Of a stretch of DNA of 64,000 nucleotides, positions 61,049-64,000 are shown piece by piece; position 1 is the first letter of the stretch, and the number at the start of each line of letters is the position of its first letter. A program made the position numbers and the translations under genes. Source of the stretch: Variovorax paradoxus. GTDB taxonomy: Bacteria; Pseudomonadota; Gammaproteobacteria; Burkholderiales; Burkholderiaceae_C. The DNA is taken from NCBI RefSeq assembly GCF_000834655.1, contig NZ_JXQQ01000135.1, positions 39,571-103,570 on the forward strand, written 5' to 3'. Below the pieces are notes generated by a model that made no database searches, was not told the DNA's origin, and saw only the letters and a list, made by a program, of their open reading frames with translations.

Positions 61049-61534
61049 ATGACCACGCCATCGCTCCATCGTCCAGGCCGCGCATTCGGCGCCGCCATGT
61101 TGTTCGCCACGGCCTTCGCGGCGCAGGCGCAATCTTCATCGGCCTCCGATCCGCGTGGGCGCTGGATCACCGCGAACGGCAACCTCGAAGTGGAGGTCGC
61201 GCCCTGCGGCACCGCGCTGTGCGGCACCGTCACCAAGGTGTTGGGCAACCGCTCGATGGCGCCCGGCGGCGGCGACATGCAAGCCGCCGACAAACGCCCC
61301 GCGCTGGGCATGACGCTGCTCAAGGACTTCGCGCCCGTCGATGCCACCGACCCCGCACGCCCGCCCACCGAATGGACCGGGCAGATCTACAACCGCGAGA
61401 ACGGCAAGCTCTACAGCTGCAACATGTCCGTGAGCACCGCCGGCAATGCGGCGGGCGAGCTGATGCTGCACGCGTATGTCGGCATCCCGCTCTTCGGCAA
61501 GACGCAGCGTTGGGTGCGGGTCGCGTCGAACTGA
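61049..61534 (+). CDS. Secreted DUF2147 protein
   Basis: This 161-residue protein has a signal peptide (GAAMLFATAFAAQAQ) and a DUF2147 domain: DPRGRWITANGNLEVEVAPC, GTALCGTVTKVLG, and later GQIYNRENGKLYSCNMSV. Members are periplasmic, and their function is unknown. The two Cys near the start of the mature part could form a disulfide. Convergent with the type VI effector gene. Confidence 0.88.
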   Translation: MTTPSLHRPGRAFGAAMLFATAFAAQAQSSSASDPRGRWITANGNLEVEVAPCGTALCGTVTKVLGNRSMAPGGGDMQAADKRPALGMTLLKDFAPVDATDPARPPTEWTGQIYNRENGKLYSCNMSVSTAGNAAGELMLHAYVGIPLFGKTQRWVRVASN

Positions 61535-61597
61535 ACACCGCACCGGCGCTCGTCAACTCGTCCCTCGTGTGGATGCCGGATTCGCGATGGCCGCTCG

Positions 61598-63763
61598 TCA
61601 GTGCGGCATCGCATTTCGGAATCCGGTAGCTTCCCCGTCCCACTTTGAGCGTTGCGCGCGGTCCTTGGCGCGCTTCGCATCGAGCGCCCGGGCACGCATC
61701 GTGTTGCCGTGCTCGGCCTCATCGCGCAGCATCCTGTCGCCGTTGTCGCCGAAAAATATACGGCGAAACTTCGCAATGCCGTAGCCATTCGTCTCGAACT
61801 CTGGCATGCCGAATCCGATGAAGCCAGCCATGCTGTCATGCACCAGGTCTTCGAAGAGTGTCGCCACCTCGACGGGCACCGGCCTGGATTGAATGGCTTC
61901 GAGCAGGCGCAATCCATCGCGCTCGACGACGATATCGCGCACTTCGGCTTGCGTCGCCCGGGCCAGGAATCTTCGCCACTCGGCCAGGTAATGCGGCGCC
62001 CGGTTCGCCTTGTCGATGGCTTTGCGCCAATCGTCTTCAAGAGGCCGGTTTTCCATCAAGCCTTTGCGGGCAGAGAAGCCGCCCATCGCCGAGCCGACCA
62101 AGGCGTGAATGGAACTGCCGGGCCACCACTGCGAGAGTCCTTCGACGGTACCGTCTTTCACCTGGGCGTAGGCGTCGTACCGTTGCCGCAGAACCTGATC
62201 TTCGGTGCCATCGGTTTGAATGCGGCGCTGGATTTCGTCGCAGAGGGAACAGATGACGAAGATCAATGCGAGCTGCGTTTTCCACATGGTGCGCGGTTCG
62301 TCCTTGTAGGTGCCGATCGAACCATTGGGTGACCCGAGCGCCCGCTTCATGGCTGGCGAGTTCCTCCAGTCCTGGTGACGCACGCGGTAGGTGAAATACA
62401 GGCTCAGGTGCTGGCTTGCCATGTCCTCCACTGGCCCGGCCTGTATGTTGGCTTTCAGGTAGTAGTCGTCAAATGCCTTGACTGTGGCGGGTGAGGGTTT
62501 GAGGGCTTTCGCAACCATCTGGTGCAGCGGCTCGAACGCACCAATTCTGAAGGGGGTTCCCTCGATTTTCTGAGTACCGAAAGCGGTTTGAAATGGCACG
62601 CCAGCGCCCAGCGCGGCGCAGTACATCTCGTAGCCAGGCACTCGTGCGAGTTGCAGGTCTTCGTCGTCACTTCCCCAGTCCTTGCGGCCCAGCGCCAATG
62701 GCTTGTAGCCGCCGCCTACGTCCGAGTGAGAGCCGGGATACACGTACTCGATCACGTTGGGCGGGTACTTTCTGTCGATGCGTGCCGAGTCCAGGGGAAA
62801 GCAGGCTCGCACCTCGGTGCTTGCGACCATGTGCACGCATTGTTCGACGCCTGGGTTGACCTGCATGCTGTCGTTGGCCCAGCCCGCGCGGCCTTCGATG
62901 AATGTGTAGAGCCCGGCCGCGCCGACCGAGGCTACTGTGTCGAAGATGCCCAGAAACTGAACGCGAAGCGGGATGCCTGCGAAAAGGTAGCCGCCGTCGT
63001 TTTGCTCGCACAGTTCGTACAGCCAGTTGACGAAGGTCCGAGCTTCGGCTGCCCCGCGAGAAAATCCGAATACGTTGACGGTGATCAGGTTCAGCTTGAC
63101 AGCCCGATGGGCCAGCTTCGCTTTGAGTTCGCTTTGCCAGAATTCCTTGAGTGATTCACGGCGGCGGGCGTCGATGACGAGCTGCGGCAGCATCATGTCG
63201 AAGAAGGAAACCGCTAGATCCTTGGCCGTTGCGTCGTCGATCAGGTCTTTTTCGTAGATGTGCTGGGTGATGGCATTGAAGATGCGAGTCAGGCCCCACA
63301 CGATGCGAGGGGCACCATTCATCGCTCCGATGGAGCCCAGTTGCTGCATGAGGGTGTGCCACTTCTGGGTCAAGCTGCCTTCCTCGTCGCGTTCGCCATC
63401 GACGTCTCGGATTTCGGGGAAGGGGGTGCCGAGGCCTGGGATGTAGTAGCTGTAGTAGCCATTGGTGGCAATCTTTATTCTGTCAGGGTGTGCGTGATAC
63501 AGCCTCACCACATTACTGTGCCGCATCTCACGCGGCGCACCTTTTTGCTCAAGATAATCTTTTGTTTCGTTGTTGCCGGTGCCGTCAAAGAACATGCCGA
63601 TGAACACACAGCCGCTGCATGCGGGCGTAGGGCCGGACGGATTGGCTGCGCAGCGCGCGGCCGCCCGCTGCAATTGCTCGCGATTGCTGAGCGGGCGTTC
63701 ACCCACACGGGTGCGACCCAGCGAAGGATTCAGCGCGGAATCGACGGGCTTTGTCGTGTTCAT
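61598..63763 (-). CDS. Type VI secretion Tle1-like phospholipase effector (DUF2235)
   Basis: This 721-residue protein starts with the DUF2235 domain: CVFIGMFFDGTGNNETKDYL near residue 53 and the lipase box VFGFSRGAAEA with catalytic Ser235. PGSHSDVGGGYKPLAL supplies a probable Asp/His region. Tle1 effectors cleave membrane phospholipids of target cells. The C-terminal third is an unknown helical region. A partial gene is 30 bases upstream, and no VgrG, Hcp or PAAR gene is in view. Immunity is expected nearby but not seen inside the window. Confidence 0.85.
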   Translation of the reverse strand: MNTTKPVDSALNPSLGRTRVGERPLSNREQLQRAAARCAANPSGPTPACSGCVFIGMFFDGTGNNETKDYLEQKGAPREMRHSNVVRLYHAHPDRIKIATNGYYSYYIPGLGTPFPEIRDVDGERDEEGSLTQKWHTLMQQLGSIGAMNGAPRIVWGLTRIFNAITQHIYEKDLIDDATAKDLAVSFFDMMLPQLVIDARRRESLKEFWQSELKAKLAHRAVKLNLITVNVFGFSRGAAEARTFVNWLYELCEQNDGGYLFAGIPLRVQFLGIFDTVASVGAAGLYTFIEGRAGWANDSMQVNPGVEQCVHMVASTEVRACFPLDSARIDRKYPPNVIEYVYPGSHSDVGGGYKPLALGRKDWGSDDEDLQLARVPGYEMYCAALGAGVPFQTAFGTQKIEGTPFRIGAFEPLHQMVAKALKPSPATVKAFDDYYLKANIQAGPVEDMASQHLSLYFTYRVRHQDWRNSPAMKRALGSPNGSIGTYKDEPRTMWKTQLALIFVICSLCDEIQRRIQTDGTEDQVLRQRYDAYAQVKDGTVEGLSQWWPGSSIHALVGSAMGGFSARKGLMENRPLEDDWRKAIDKANRAPHYLAEWRRFLARATQAEVRDIVVERDGLRLLEAIQSRPVPVEVATLFEDLVHDSMAGFIGFGMPEFETNGYGIAKFRRIFFGDNGDRMLRDEAEHGNTMRARALDAKRAKDRAQRSKWDGEATGFRNAMPH

Positions 63764-63793
63764 TGAAAATTTTCTCCAGTGGATAGGCAGGCG

Positions 63794-64000
63794 TCATTCG
63801 TCAACGATGTCTGTGCGTGTGATCCAGGGTTTCTTGTCTTCTTCGCTCATGGGATAGCGCGGATGGCGCAGGCCGTAGGTACTGATCACGACCTTGATGC
63901 GATGGTCGGAATAAAAGTGCACTTGCACGGCGCCCGCGGTCTTGGGCGTGTATTCGGGGATTTCGACCACCGCTTCTTGCGGCGGAGGGGGTGTTCGAGG
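63794..64000 (-). CDS. Partial gene upstream of Tle1 effector, function unknown
   Basis: Only the last 68 residues are in the window. They read on from a Pro-rich stretch, PRTPPPPQEAVVEIPEY, to VQVHFYSDHRIKVVISTYGL and end WITRTDIVDE. The Pro-rich linker suggests the tail of a multidomain or lipoprotein-like protein. No family was recognised. It is 30 bases from the Tle1 gene on the same strand; an immunity or adaptor role is possible but unproven. Confidence 0.6.
   Translation of the reverse strand, partial: PRTPPPPQEAVVEIPEYTPKTAGAVQVHFYSDHRIKVVISTYGLRHPRYPMSEEDKKPWITRTDIVDE

Noticed and set aside
1..64000. CRISPR arrays, rRNA, tRNA, phage integrases or transposases
   Set aside because: No regular spacer-repeat pattern, no cloverleaf with conserved tRNA arms, and no transposase or integrase motifs were recognised.

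Overview
The window is high-GC DNA from a betaproteobacterium. The gene content points to Burkholderiales, family Comamonadaceae, and most likely Variovorax: a one-polypeptide indolepyruvate oxidoreductase, a very large PutA, a FGGY gluconokinase with a GntP permease, a bacterial Ku with small stress proteins, and a Wza/Wzb/Wzc exopolysaccharide locus. The taxonomic call is inference from gene content and composition. I saw no rRNA, tRNA, CRISPR array, prophage or insertion sequence.

Layout. 1-3.5 kb: the end of a hydrolase-LuxR fusion, a small unknown, and an AraC regulator divergent from a methyltransferase. 3.6-12 kb: a minus-strand run of four genes (large membrane glycosyltransferase with a terpene-cyclase-like tail, UbiA prenyltransferase, polyprenyl-phosphate-type GT2, UDP-glucuronate decarboxylase), divergent from a two-domain glycosyltransferase. 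12-18 kb: a cyclic-di-GMP group made of a four-PAS diguanylate cyclase, a GspE/MshE-type ATPase with an N-terminal c-di-GMP-binding domain, and an EAL protein. 18-27 kb: phosphoketolase, a DUF1275 membrane protein, two tandem Crp/Fnr regulators, small unknowns, a PHB-depolymerase-type esterase beside a ribbon-helix-helix protein with a repeat-rich upstream region, and a MerR/TPR protein. 26.6-31 kb: Ku and a string of small stress-type genes, including a 24-residue membrane peptide with a strong ribosome site.

31-40.7 kb is catabolic: an Lrp regulator divergent from indolepyruvate oxidoreductase, then a gluconate module (LacI repressor, three palindromic operators, permease, kinase, AraC regulator). 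40.7-53.1 kb is an exopolysaccharide locus that begins with an unusually long AT-rich leader. It encodes export (Wza, Wzb, Wzc), initiation (ExoY/WbaP type), a polymerase-like protein, a pyruvyltransferase-family protein, a GT4, a secreted glycoside hydrolase, a flippase and a terminal 2-oxoglutarate oxygenase. Most of the genes overlap by four bases or lie very close together.

53.1-64 kb: a trimeric autotransporter adhesin with a BamE/OmlA-type lipoprotein, an AhpD-like protein, an intergenic repeat element, PutA divergent from an XRE-cupin regulator coupled to a GNAT acetyltransferase, a DUF2147 protein, and a type VI lipase-type effector (DUF2235/Tle1) with a truncated neighbour at the window edge.

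The most unusual candidate is the 3.6-12 kb glycolipid-type cluster. It joins a GT-C-like membrane domain to a DxDDTA-bearing toroid-like domain and sits with UbiA, GT2 and UDP-xylose-forming genes.
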